Part shown: positions 25,288 to 32,837 of the stretch, piece by piece
Numbering within the stretch: the stretch's first letter is position 1
How the letters are laid out: every line of letters starts with the position of its first letter
From: Thermanaerosceptrum fracticalcis
Lineage (GTDB): Bacteria > Bacillota > Peptococcia > DRI-13
Direction of reading: 5' to 3'
Assembly (NCBI RefSeq): GCF_000746025.2
Contig: NZ_CP045798.1
Location: forward strand, 3,145,501-3,209,500
Length of the DNA: 64,000 nt
Position numbers and translations under genes: made by a program
Notes under the pieces: model-generated
Database searches by the model: none
Seen by the model: the letters and a program-made list of their open reading frames with translations, nothing else
What the model was told of the DNA's origin: nothing

Positions 25288-25980
25288 TTATTCAATCTTA
25301 TCGTGTTTCGCTAAATTATGTCTTGCGCACAGAAGTTGAATGTTTTCGGCAACCAATGACGATCCACCCTTTGAATAAGGAATAATATGATCAAAATGAA
25401 GATTCTCTGAACTGCCACAAATGACACACTTTCCTTTATCTCTTTTCCAAACTGCTAACTTTACCTCTGAAGGAATTATTCTCCCGTGTTCCAACTCATC
25501 ATCCTGTTTTTTCTCTGGTATTAGCTCGTTCACCAGTTCTAATCTAAATTTAAACACTTTTCGTGCATTACTTTCTTCAAGCCAGGCATCGACCAATTTG
25601 AATATACCATTGTATACCCAAATCCCGTCTCTTAACTTCTCATATACCTTCACTCTTTCAGCAGGTTGTATTCCTCTCTTGTACTTTTGGGCAGCTTCAA
25701 AAAATTTGCCGTTTTCAGTAAGGGATCCACTTGGAGTAAACATCTCTTGGTCAACTTTCTTTGGATTAGGTCCATCTTTTCTGTTTGGTATATCATGACC
25801 CTCATAAATTAATATTTTTCCATTTTCCTCAATTCTATCTGCATACGGTGCCCCTGGCCTTACACTCATGAGAATTATTGATGTTTTACCTCTCAACCTG
25901 AAATTCATACCTCTTTGAAGGTTAATCCCTTCCTCCATACTCATCTCAAGATATGAAATAATATCACCAGGTCTTGGCAT
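25288..25980 (-). CDS. SRA-HNH endonuclease, modification-dependent (type IV restriction-like)
   Basis: A 230-residue protein. The N-terminal two thirds resemble an SRA/YDG base-flipping domain (LRGKTSIILMSVRPGAPYADRI followed by GKILIYEGHDIP, residues about 29-68), which reads modified cytosine. The C-terminus is an HNH nuclease: Cys185/Cys188 pair, HFDH at 195-198, C218xxH221 and N222. Fused SRA-HNH proteins cut DNA bearing 5-methyl- or 5-hydroxymethylcytosine. The gene runs opposite to vapBC within its own cassette (GTTAGACGCA at 25270, TGCGTCTAAC at 26007). GGAGG precedes the ATG. The activity is inferred from family. Confidence 0.85.
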   Translation of the reverse strand: MPRPGDIISYLEMSMEEGINLQRGMNFRLRGKTSIILMSVRPGAPYADRIEENGKILIYEGHDIPNRKDGPNPKKVDQEMFTPSGSLTENGKFFEAAQKYKRGIQPAERVKVYEKLRDGIWVYNGIFKLVDAWLEESNARKVFKFRLELVNELIPEKKQDDELEHGRIIPSEVKLAVWKRDKGKCVICGSSENLHFDHIIPYSKGGSSLVAENIQLLCARHNLAKHDKIE

Positions 25981-26009
25981 GGATTTAACCTCCTAATTAT
26001 AGGTATTGC

Positions 26010-26171
26010 GTCTAACGGTCCCGGCTTTACGACGCCCTTGCGCCCTAAGGCGATGACCGAGTCCTGCCGGTCTTGGGCGCAAGGGTGTGGCACGCACTCT
26101 TCAGCCCCGCTCAAAATCCAACCCGCGTTGAACCCGCTTACCGCGCCCGATGCGTGAAGCCATTGTTAGCC
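26010..26171 (+). repeat. attC-like site C
   Basis: A 162-base element from GTCTAAC (26010-26016) to GTTAGCC (26165-26171). Its left end is the exact reverse complement of the start of the SRA-HNH cassette over 10 bases. It is GC-rich and palindrome-rich, with CGCCCTTGCGCC repeated in inverted form as GGGCGCAAGGG, and homologous in its middle to site B. Confidence 0.75.
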
Positions 26172-26186
26172 GAAGTACAGATTAAT

Positions 26187-26800
26187 CTAAAGTTTAGATA
26201 CAGATATATGAATCCATTGTTTCTCCATTTCTTTTGCTAATACAACTCCTGCTTCTTTTTCCAAATTTTCGTTAAAAGGAATATATATTAGACCTTGTAT
26301 ATCTGAAGGACGTTCCATTTTACTAGGGTTTTTAATTAGTATTGCCACTTTTGCCCTTCCTAGTTTTGATAGTAACATTCCCAACTCCAACACTACGTTT
26401 TGCCTTGCACGATATGTCTTTTCATCGGGGTGATTTGCCCTATGCCCTTCATCGTCTGGTGTTGCTAAAACAACTGCAAAATTTACTTTCCCTGTATAAT
26501 TTTCAAGTTTTTCTATAATTGTCTAACCTTCTGAAGGCAACTGATCAAGTATTAAAGGTTCTATTTCCCATCTCCTAAGCATGATTCTTTTACCATAGTG
26601 TGACTTGTTCGAATCTCTAGAATAGCTTCAATTTCGCTTTTATTCTTACCTTGAACATTATAAGTTCCCTTATCATAACAGTTAATTACATTTCAGTTAG
26701 TAAGTCTTATCTGATCTCCTGTGTCATTTCCAAGTCTTCTAATCTCTTCGATCTCATAATCTGATGCAACTAATCTTTCAATAATTTCCTCTTTTTTCAT
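26187..26800 (-). pseudogene. Decayed TIR-domain (CAP12/Pycsar-type) nucleotide-binding protein
   Basis: The start ATG (26798-26800) has a strong AAGGAGG site. The N-terminal part reads MKKEEIIERLVASDYEIEEI and then, past a TGA, NVQGKNKSEIEAILEI, as in predicted nucleotide-binding TIR proteins. The TIR part is clear: TIIEKLENYTGKVNFAVVLA, TPDDEGHRANHPDEKTYRA, RQNVVLELGMLLSKLGRAKV and IQGLIYIPF. There are an in-frame TGA near 26695, a TAG near 26523 and a frame change between them, so no full protein is made. Related proteins deplete NAD+ in antiphage systems. Only the last 68 codons are open from an ATG. Confidence 0.85.
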
Positions 26801-26831
26801 CTTTAAACCTCCTTCAGTGGATCCGTATTTC

Positions 26832-26975
26832 GGCTAACGTATCATAGGCTAGGCGAATTCGCGATAGCTGGCGCGATTTTTCCTACACCTTTTACACCTT
26901 TCAATCTATTAGCAAAAATCGTGACAGCCGCGAGTTGGGTGGAGCGTAGCGAAACTGCTTAGCAGGGTGTTAGAC
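26832..26975 (+). repeat. attC-like site D
   Basis: A 144-base element from GGCTAAC (26832-26838) to GTTAGAC (26969-26975). GCTGGCGCGATTTTT pairs with AAAAATCGTGACAGC with a few unpaired bases, giving a long stem as in attC sites. The left end with its flank (GTATTTCGGCTAAC, 26825-26838) complements the start of the TIR cassette (26165-26178) at 13 of 14 positions. Confidence 0.8.
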
Positions 26976-27150
26976 GATGTGGGCCTTTGTCCATTTATGT
27001 CCGTCGTAAATGGTGCGAATTCTCTTGGTAAGACCTCGGGCTGACCCCCTAAAATTGGAGAATAGCTACTTGATTCTTTCTCACTAACAGTAAGGCTATA
27101 ATCTTCTACCAAATGGTAAATAATGCCATACAATACTTTTAAAACGGCTG

Positions 27151-27274
27151 CCTATCCAACCTCACCCAATTTTAGCCGCCTTCCTTATGTTGTCAAGGGC
27201 AAGGGCTAAAGCCTGCTTCGCACCCTTGACACCAATTGCGGAAGCCTGCTTTTTCGTTGCTAAGGTTGGCTAGG
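27151..27274. repeat. MITE-like element inside the IS3 copy
   Basis: CCTATCCAACCT (27151-27162) and AGGTTGGCTAGG (27263-27274) are inverted repeats matching at 11 of 12 bases. They enclose a second palindrome, TGTCAAGGG (27191-27199) with CCCTTGACA (27223-27231), of the same family as 23655-23696. There is no coding capacity. Confidence 0.6.
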
Positions 27275-27286
27275 AGGATAACAGTA

Positions 27287-28253
27287 TTAGGCGATAAGAG
27301 GTTGTACTGACCCTGTGAATTGCCCTTTTGTAAAGGCCTTGTAAAACTCATTAGGAGCCATATACTTTATACCGCTATGTCTACGCCTATTGTTGTAGTA
27401 ATCAATATATTCACTAATAGTCCGATATACTTCCATAAAGCTGTCAAATTCATGGCGACTGTAGCATTCATCCTCTAGGATAGAGTGGAATGACTCTATA
27501 TAGGCATTCATATTAGGTGTTTTGACAGGAATTCTTTCATGCTCGATATTCCATTTATCACAAGTTTCCTTAAACAGTTTAGCAATGAATTGGGGCCCAT
27601 TGTCCGTTCTTATCACCGGCATTTTCACACCGGGAGTTAAGTTGCGTTTTTTAAGGGCATTTATAAGTACCCTGCAGGCATCCTTTGCTGTGGCGCTTAA
27701 TCCTACATGGTAACCTACTATTGATCTATCAAATACATCTATGGCTGAAAGTTGGAAGAAAAATTGACCGGTCCCGGCAATATAGCCATATTTTATATCC
27801 ATTTGCCAGAGCTGGTTAGGACCTGTTATTTTTTCTCGCTTAGCAAGCTTCTTAGGACGCTTGGGATATATTTTTCGTTGAGGACGTAAAATATCAAGTT
27901 CTTTGCAAAGCCGGTAAACTTTCTTATGGTTGATTATCAACTTATAATCTTCTTTCAAACAAATGCCAAGCTTTTTGTATCCATAGGGAAAACCATCGCG
28001 GTTATAAGCTCACAAAGTTATTCTTTGATAAGTTCATCCGGTATCTTTTCTCCCTTTTTGTTCAGTGAATAGCCTGGTATTTTACGTCCCGTCTGCTTTT
28101 TTGTTAATGCTTGTTCCTCTCTGCTTTCTTTTGTGATGTTGTAGTAATAGGTGGATGCAGCCAGACCGACAGAGTTGAGAACAGTAGTTGTATTGTATCC
28201 CTTTTCAATCCACCTCTTAGCAATGGCAACTCTGCCGGTTACCGAGGGTTTTT
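27287..28253 (-). pseudogene. IS3 transposase OrfB, interrupted
   Basis: The rve integrase core is intact in the last 223 codons: WQMDIKYGYIAGTGQFFFQL, then VIRTDNGPQF, and YIESFHSILEDE with the catalytic Glu. The N-terminal part lies in another frame and stops at a TAA near 28020, just before DGFPYGYKKLG; one stop and one frame change separate the halves. Without repair the protein lacks its helix-turn-helix half. The orfA-orfB junction is arranged for -1 frameshifting as in other IS3 members. Confidence 0.85.
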
Positions 28254-28550
28254 ACAATCCATCAAATCCTTTAGAATTGCCAATTGTAATTCTTTCTCGG
28301 CAAGAAGACGTTTTAGTCTATCATTTTCTGTACTTACTTCTTTAAGCTGTTTTTCCATGGCTTTGTACCGTTCTTCTTTTGCTTTGGGCAGAGGTTTTAC
28401 CGAACCTCTTTGGCGTTGTTTTTTCAGCCAGGTATGGATAGTAGTTGTTGCTATCTCATGCCTTCGGGCCACTAAGGCTACATTGCCTGTCTCCTGACAT
28501 TCTTTTAGAATTTGCTCTTTAAATTCATGACTGTACTGATTTTTTGTCAC
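28239..28550 (-). CDS. IS3 transposase OrfA
   Basis: A 103-residue protein: an N-terminal helix-turn-helix of the Tnp_8 type (YSHEFKEQILKECQETGN, then HEIATTTIHTWLKKQ) followed by a leucine-zipper coiled coil (about residues 60-95, LKEVSTENDRLKRLLAEKE). It binds the IS ends and normally fuses to OrfB by frameshifting. Open and full length, although its partner is broken. Confidence 0.88.
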   Translation of the reverse strand: MTKNQYSHEFKEQILKECQETGNVALVARRHEIATTTIHTWLKKQRQRGSVKPLPKAKEERYKAMEKQLKEVSTENDRLKRLLAEKELQLAILKDLMDCKNPR

Positions 28551-28636
28551 TCTTATTACCCCCTACTTAAATACTAACATATAAGTGCATTTTCTCCAAA
28601 AGTTCTAGGGGGCTAAATAGCAACCTCACCGATGCT

Positions 28637-28805
28637 CTAAGTAGGATTATCCAACCCCGCTGCTGTTTCTTCTAAGCTCGAACAAAACTCATCTTTACCT
28701 ACATTCAAGGCATTGCTTGCTTCCAACTTCTTAGGATCAAATGGGATTTCAACTACTATAGGGCGATCACTATGCACTGCTTTTCCAAATACACCAGGGC
28801 CTGTC
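28637..28805 (-). pseudogene. Gene fragment, unknown
   Basis: An open, codon-like stretch on the minus strand: GPGVFGKAVHSDRPIVVEIP, then FDPKKLEASNALNVGKDEF and a stop at 28637. It has no start and is joined at about 28805 to the recombinase fragment. I do not recognise it. It may be the remains of the cassette gene broken by the IS3 insertion. Confidence 0.4.
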
Positions 28806-28972
28806 TAAGTGTCTTAAATACTGGGTTAATACTTCCAAAGCAACTTAGAGATAACATAGTATATCGATTTTTCCTACCTTTGGCCTGACGGATATGAATC
28901 ATATTTCGAGATTTGTCTATATCCTACAGTTTCAAACGAACCACCTCACCCACACGAAGACCAGAAGAGTAT
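28806..28972 (-). pseudogene. Tyrosine recombinase fragment
   Basis: Reads [15 protein letters not shown], stop, [20 protein letters not shown], then TMLS before the similarity is lost. This is the box I Arg region (GLRVGE) and the KGRKNR strand of XerC/IntI-like recombinases. The His-x-x-Arg and Tyr boxes are missing. Its presence in the cassette array is suggestive, but too little is left to call it an integron integrase. Confidence 0.75.
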
Positions 28973-29071
28973 ATTGAGACATTCTACAATGCCAGACGAC
29001 TGCACAGTGCCCTGGGATATATGTCCCCTATAGAGTTTGAAAGGCATTACAGAAAATCTCTGGCGGCCTAG
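28972..29071 (+). pseudogene. IS3-family OrfB, C-terminal scrap
   Basis: About 32 codons, [20 protein letters not shown] then [13 protein letters not shown] and a stop, the standard C-terminus of an IS3 OrfB of a different subgroup from 27042-28615. No other part of that element is present. The following 200 bases contain an open frame with no recognisable product. Confidence 0.8.
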
Positions 29072-29401
29072 CTTACACAAAGAAAAACTAGTAAAAAGCT
29101 GGGATAGGTCTCTGTCGACCCTATTAATGGAAATATATGGATATAACCTGGGTTATATTCAGAATATTATACTTATTGCCCCAGAAGAGCAAAAGTTAAA
29201 ATACAAAGAATTCCTTTTTTATAAAATAATGAGTAATTCTAAGAAAAGAGGAGAAAAACACCGTTCTGCGTGTCCAGTTTAGTTAGATCACTCCAATTCA
29301 TAAGATAAGACAGCTTGAAATATCGAATAGTGATAAGGAGTTAATTCTCGGTAGAAATCTTCAGGGGTTATTAAACCTATAAGACAACAAGTACGCACTG
29401 T

Positions 29402-29452
29402 GCATAACACTGCGTTCCCGTTTTTGACGTCGGTAATGCACATTCGTTAGCT
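29402..29452 (+). repeat. attC-like site F (short)
   Basis: From GCATAAC (29402-29408) to GTTAGCT (29446-29452), 51 bases. GCGTTCCCG and CGGTAATGC inside can pair at 7 of 9 positions around a TTTTTGACGT loop. This is the size of a minimal attC. Its GTTAGCTGACATACC opens the next cassette. Confidence 0.5.
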
Positions 29453-29558
29453 GACATACCGTGCTTGGGAGAAGATGAAAGCCATAGTGTAAAAACCCAT
29501 CTGCTTGAGATATAATATAAGTAAAGAAAGTAAAGAAAGCATGAACGGGGGCTTAGAC

Positions 29559-29834
29559 ATGGAACTAGCAAGATTGTCTTCAAAGGGCCAGATTACTGTC
29601 CCAATCGAGATAAGGAAGAAACTTAATTTAAAAGAAGGTGACAAAGTTTTGTTCTTTGAAGAAGACGGTAAGATAGTTGTTGCCAACGCTTCGCTTATGG
29701 CATTTAAAGAATTGCAGAGTTCAATGATGGGGGAAGCAGAAAAACAAGGATTTAAATCGGATAATGAAATAAATGAGTATGTGAAAGAGATAAGGAAAGA
29801 GCTCTGGGAGAAGAAATATGAGAATAATGATTGA
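29559..29834 (+). CDS. AbrB/SpoVT-type antitoxin
   Basis: A 91-residue protein. The N-terminal AbrB fold (MELARLSSKGQITVPIEIRKKL, then GDKVLFFEEDGKIVV) binds DNA, and the acidic helical tail should bind the toxin. The ATG at 29559 is preferred because the family begins here; in-frame ATG 29541 is an alternative. A TATAAT-type -10 lies near 29512. The gene overlaps the PIN toxin by 17 bases, so translation is coupled. Confidence 0.87.
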   Translation: MELARLSSKGQITVPIEIRKKLNLKEGDKVLFFEEDGKIVVANASLMAFKELQSSMMGEAEKQGFKSDNEINEYVKEIRKELWEKKYENND

Positions 29835-30216
29835 TACAAATGTACTCATTTCGGCCATCTTGTTTCCAGGTTCTTCTCCTACAATTACCCTACAGAAAGT
29901 TATTGAAAAACATAATCTTGTGTTGTGTTCTCACATAATAGATGAAGTTCATATTGTGTTTGAGAGGAAGTTTCCTGAGAAGATTAAGAACCTTGAGAGA
30001 TTTCTGTCTAAACTATCATATGAGCTGGTTTATACACCATTGGATATAGAAATGAACAAATATCCTCAGATACGGGATAATGGCGACCTTCCGATACTTG
30101 TTTCAGCTATTTTGGCTGACGTAGATATAATCATAACCGGTGATAAAGACTTCCAAAGCATTGAAATTGAAAAACCAATAGTATTAACACCAAGGGAGTT
30201 TCTTAATATTTATTAA
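29818..30216 (+). CDS. PIN-domain toxin (PilT N-terminal / COG1569 type)
   Basis: A 132-residue predicted RNase. Active-site acids are seen in MIDTNVLISAILFPGS (Asp6), HIIDEVHIVFERKFP (Glu near 44) and the pair DNGDLPILVSAILADVDIIITGDKDF (Asp near 90 and 109). It forms a toxin-antitoxin pair with the AbrB-like gene it overlaps. The pair is flanked by GTTAGCTGACATACC (29446) and its near-complement (30251-30265), so it is a second toxin-antitoxin cassette. Confidence 0.9.
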   Translation: MRIMIDTNVLISAILFPGSSPTITLQKVIEKHNLVLCSHIIDEVHIVFERKFPEKIKNLERFLSKLSYELVYTPLDIEMNKYPQIRDNGDLPILVSAILADVDIIITGDKDFQSIEIEKPIVLTPREFLNIY

Positions 30217-30258
30217 TTCCCTTGGTGTATTACTTTAGGGGCATTAAACCGGTACATC

Positions 30259-30434
30259 AGCTAACAATACCTTCCCAAGGGTGCGGTAGAGAATCTCATG
30301 GGGCCGCCACACCCCCGACCCAACCGCGGCGGCGGCCGGCTCGCCCGAACCTAAGATAGGAGTTATCTAAGGTTCGGACTACGCCTTAGGGCCGGGGGAC
30401 GTCGGGGGAAAAGGGATGGTTATTTGTATTAGAT
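30259..30434 (+). repeat. attC-like site E
   Basis: From AGCTAAC (30259-30265) to about GTATTAGAT (30426-30434). CTAACAATACCTTCCC at the left matches the complement of GGGATGGTTATTTGTATTAG at the right with small gaps, and a hairpin CGAACCT-AGATA / TTATCT-AGGTTCG sits inside. GGTACATCAGCTAAC (30251-30265) complements the cassette start at 29446 at 13 of 15 positions. The right core is a variant of GTTAG, with two added bases. Confidence 0.65.
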
Positions 30435-30612
30435 ATAACGCCGGCAGACGTAGTTGTAACGATAGAATATCTCAAAGGTCTATTGCACGGTAAGGAAATG
30501 AACTTTGAATCTTAGTATGAGAAAAAATTCATCGGTAGAATTTAGAAACCATACATAAATTAAAAAACTGCTTATAGTTAATGGAAAGTGGATTTAAGAA
30601 GGTGTTAATGTG
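30435..30612 (+). other. Gene remnant and upstream region of the lipoprotein gene
   Basis: An open stretch ending DVVVTIEYLKGLLHGKEMNF near 30510 looks like the 3' scrap of a gene without a start; not recognised. The rest is AT-rich leader of the lipoprotein gene. The right edge of the accessory island is about here. Confidence 0.35.
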
Positions 30613-32394
30613 ATGAAGAACAAAAAAGCTGTACTTATTGCTGTGGTAGTGCTTCTCCTTTTGTTTGCGGCAGGATGTGACAGCAGGAAAACGGAACCGG
30701 TCCAACCCCCACAAGAACAGCCGCCAGTTAGTACGCTTAAAACTGAAGAAAAGCAGCCAGAAAAAATTGAATATGGGGAGATTACAGATCCAGCTGTGCT
30801 GGAAAAGCTTTGGCAGGAGTATTTATATGATTCAATTGCCACAGTAGGCAACACCCGGGAGTTTAACTCGGCAGCGGAAATCGATCCCACTTATATAGCT
30901 ATGTTCTTTTGGTTTAAGTATATATCAGAACATGGTGAGGGCAGTTTACCGTTGGCCGGTAAGGACAGCACGCTGCGCCTCTTCCCCCTTGAAGTCGTTC
31001 TTAAATATGCCAACCGCTATTTTAACCTGACTAGCCTGGATGTTTCAAAGGTAGAGAAGCACTACTATGACCCCGGGAAACGAGCCTTCTTATTTAGCAT
31101 GGGTATGGAAGGCAAGCGCCCCTCTTACACAGAGAACAACCCATGGGGTTTTCAGCTTGATAAAGTGACACGAAACACCGATGGCACTGTCACTGCAGTT
31201 ATGGTACAATACCATCCTTATCAAACCCGCCGCATCGAGTTAACCAGGACATTGACCTTAAAGGAGCGGGAAGACGGCAGCCTGTATTTTGTAAAGGGCA
31301 AGTGGGAGTATGCAAACAACAAACTGGTTGCCCTCACCGGTGATTATCAGCGCTTTGAAAAAATCTCAGGTTTTGACGGTGATATGCAGGAGCTGTCCAT
31401 GGTGGGCGAGGTAGATGGCAGGATGATTTTGGCCTACACGCCCTATGTAAAAGAGAAAAATACAGTGTTAATGATTGTAACCCCTAATACCATGAAGGTG
31501 GAGAAAAAGCTGGACCTGGGTACTAACTGCGAATACTCTGACATCAAGCTAGCAGGAGATGCTCTAATGGTACGCCTAAAGGATAAAGTAATTACCTTTA
31601 CTAAAGACCTTACTCCAGCTAGTGACATACCTCTGCCTCAAGTAATTGCCGATAAAATAGCCCGCGAACCCAAGTACGACGAAGACGGGAATCCACTTAT
31701 TTTTTTTGGCGGCTACGATCTTTCCCAGGACCGTACGAAGTTTATATATGCCGATGAGGCAGGTCTCAAGCTATGGAACATTGCAGACAACAGCAAGAAG
31801 CTCTTGGCTAAAACCGTTGATATTAAAGGTAGTCAGTTAATCAACCATTCTTATCATATGTCTCCCCGGTTTGTAGCGGGTGATAAGAAGGTTATGACTA
31901 CCATGTCGGGTTATGAAGGCAACCTGGGTTATACACTGTACGATCTGGATAACGGTGAAGCAAAAAGATTTTACATGGATCCCCATGGTTCATCAGCTGC
32001 TATCCGATATGATACGGGCTTCCTTGGGGTGAACACTTATAATAGACATAAGGAAACATCTGAGTATAAATCAGTATACCTGGACTTTACCACGGGCAAT
32101 GTACACGAAATTAAGCTGGCGAATCCCGGTGAGACCGGAGATATTCGATTTCCAGATATGTGTTATGTTGGTAAGAATCATGCAGCATTTATAACCTACA
32201 CAAGAGACGGTAATGACAATGCCAATCACATGTCTTATATAAACCGTCTTAACTTGAAAACCTTAAAGGTTGAGCCAGAAGTTGTTTCAGTTAAAGCTGC
32301 GGGGACTCATATTCTCGGCGTTTTGGCAGATGGGCGGATTGTGTTCTGGTATGAGCTTAATCCCAGTGAGAAAGGTTTATGCATTACGAAGTAA
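30613..32394 (+). CDS. Large lipoprotein with beta-propeller-like C-terminal part
   Basis: A 593-residue exported protein. The signal peptide has a lipobox LFAAGC (Cys near residue 22), followed by a Pro/Gln/Glu linker (about 25-50). The middle part (about 60-235) reads like a small alpha/beta domain. The C-terminal 350 residues carry repeated short strands with Asp/Gly turns (GYDLSQDRTKFIYADEAGLK, then YDLDNGEAKRFYMD, and LDFTTGNVHEIKL), like a beta-propeller. It should be anchored on the outer face of the membrane. No family or substrate can be named. Monocistronic, with a terminator behind it. Confidence 0.75.
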   Translation: MKNKKAVLIAVVVLLLLFAAGCDSRKTEPVQPPQEQPPVSTLKTEEKQPEKIEYGEITDPAVLEKLWQEYLYDSIATVGNTREFNSAAEIDPTYIAMFFWFKYISEHGEGSLPLAGKDSTLRLFPLEVVLKYANRYFNLTSLDVSKVEKHYYDPGKRAFLFSMGMEGKRPSYTENNPWGFQLDKVTRNTDGTVTAVMVQYHPYQTRRIELTRTLTLKEREDGSLYFVKGKWEYANNKLVALTGDYQRFEKISGFDGDMQELSMVGEVDGRMILAYTPYVKEKNTVLMIVTPNTMKVEKKLDLGTNCEYSDIKLAGDALMVRLKDKVITFTKDLTPASDIPLPQVIADKIAREPKYDEDGNPLIFFGGYDLSQDRTKFIYADEAGLKLWNIADNSKKLLAKTVDIKGSQLINHSYHMSPRFVAGDKKVMTTMSGYEGNLGYTLYDLDNGEAKRFYMDPHGSSAAIRYDTGFLGVNTYNRHKETSEYKSVYLDFTTGNVHEIKLANPGETGDIRFPDMCYVGKNHAAFITYTRDGNDNANHMSYINRLNLKTLKVEPEVVSVKAAGTHILGVLADGRIVFWYELNPSEKGLCITK

Positions 32395-32420
32395 GTATAA
32401 GAGCACTCTCTAAACTAGAG

Positions 32421-32454
32421 AAGGGCGGTAGTCAGAGGCTTACCGCCCTTTTTA
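32421..32454 (+). terminator. Terminator of the lipoprotein gene
   Basis: AAGGGCGGTA (32421-32430) pairs perfectly with TACCGCCCTT (32441-32450), then TTT. Confidence 0.88.
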
Positions 32455-32656
32455 CAGAAAGAAATACGGAAAACATAACTAAAACTTTAGAGATAAGGTT
32501 CGATTTGGTAATTACTCTGGTGAGGACAGTCGTTCTCAAATATACGCATGATAAAAAATTGGTAAAATAAAAACAAAAGGAGGGTGATTGGTCACTTTCC
32601 TTTTGTTTTTATTTTCTTCCATATTTCGGGAATTAATCTTTATATGAAAAGGCTTA

Positions 32657-32710
32657 ATACTGTATACATCGTCGGAATACTGTATACATGTCTGTTATAC
32701 AGTATACATG
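32657..32710 (+). promoter_or_regulatory. Three evenly spaced GTATAC operator-like palindromes
   Basis: GTATAC occurs at 32662, 32682 and 32702, exactly 20 bases apart. The first two lie in ATACTGTATACAT and the third in ATACAGTATACAT. The GT-AT-AC core fits the loose GntR-family operator pattern. A further inverted repeat, TTCTGT-N6-ACAGAA, follows near 32719. The group lies about 130 bases before the glutamate synthase-like gene, with no other gene in the 443-base gap. Confidence 0.65.
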
Positions 32711-32837
32711 TTTTCGTATTCTGTACTTTAACAGAAATGTATTATAAAATAACAGCTATAAGAATGTTATGAATATAAAAGTTTACCAATAAGCATTAAT
32801 AATATATACACAATGATGTGTTTAGGAGGGGAAAATC

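Larger units (their letters stand above)
27042..28615 (-). mobile_element. IS3-family insertion sequence, degenerate
   Basis: The ends TGACCCCCTAAAATTGGAG (27042 on) and, inverted, TAGCCCCCTAGAACTTTTGG (28615 back) are imperfect terminal repeats. The element carries orfA and a broken orfB. At 1574 bases it is longer than usual because a palindromic element of about 124 bases sits between orfB and the left end. It interrupts a cassette that starts at site D. No clear target duplication was found. Confidence 0.82.

Noticed and set aside
29037-29282. 81-codon plus-strand frame
   Set aside because: It begins inside an IS3 OrfB scrap in another frame and continues into unrecognised sequence; probably chance.
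30301-30420. Site E as a GC-rich coding region or rho-independent terminator
   Set aside because: No sustained frame and no U-tract; the symmetry and the cassette-end complement fit an attC-like site better.
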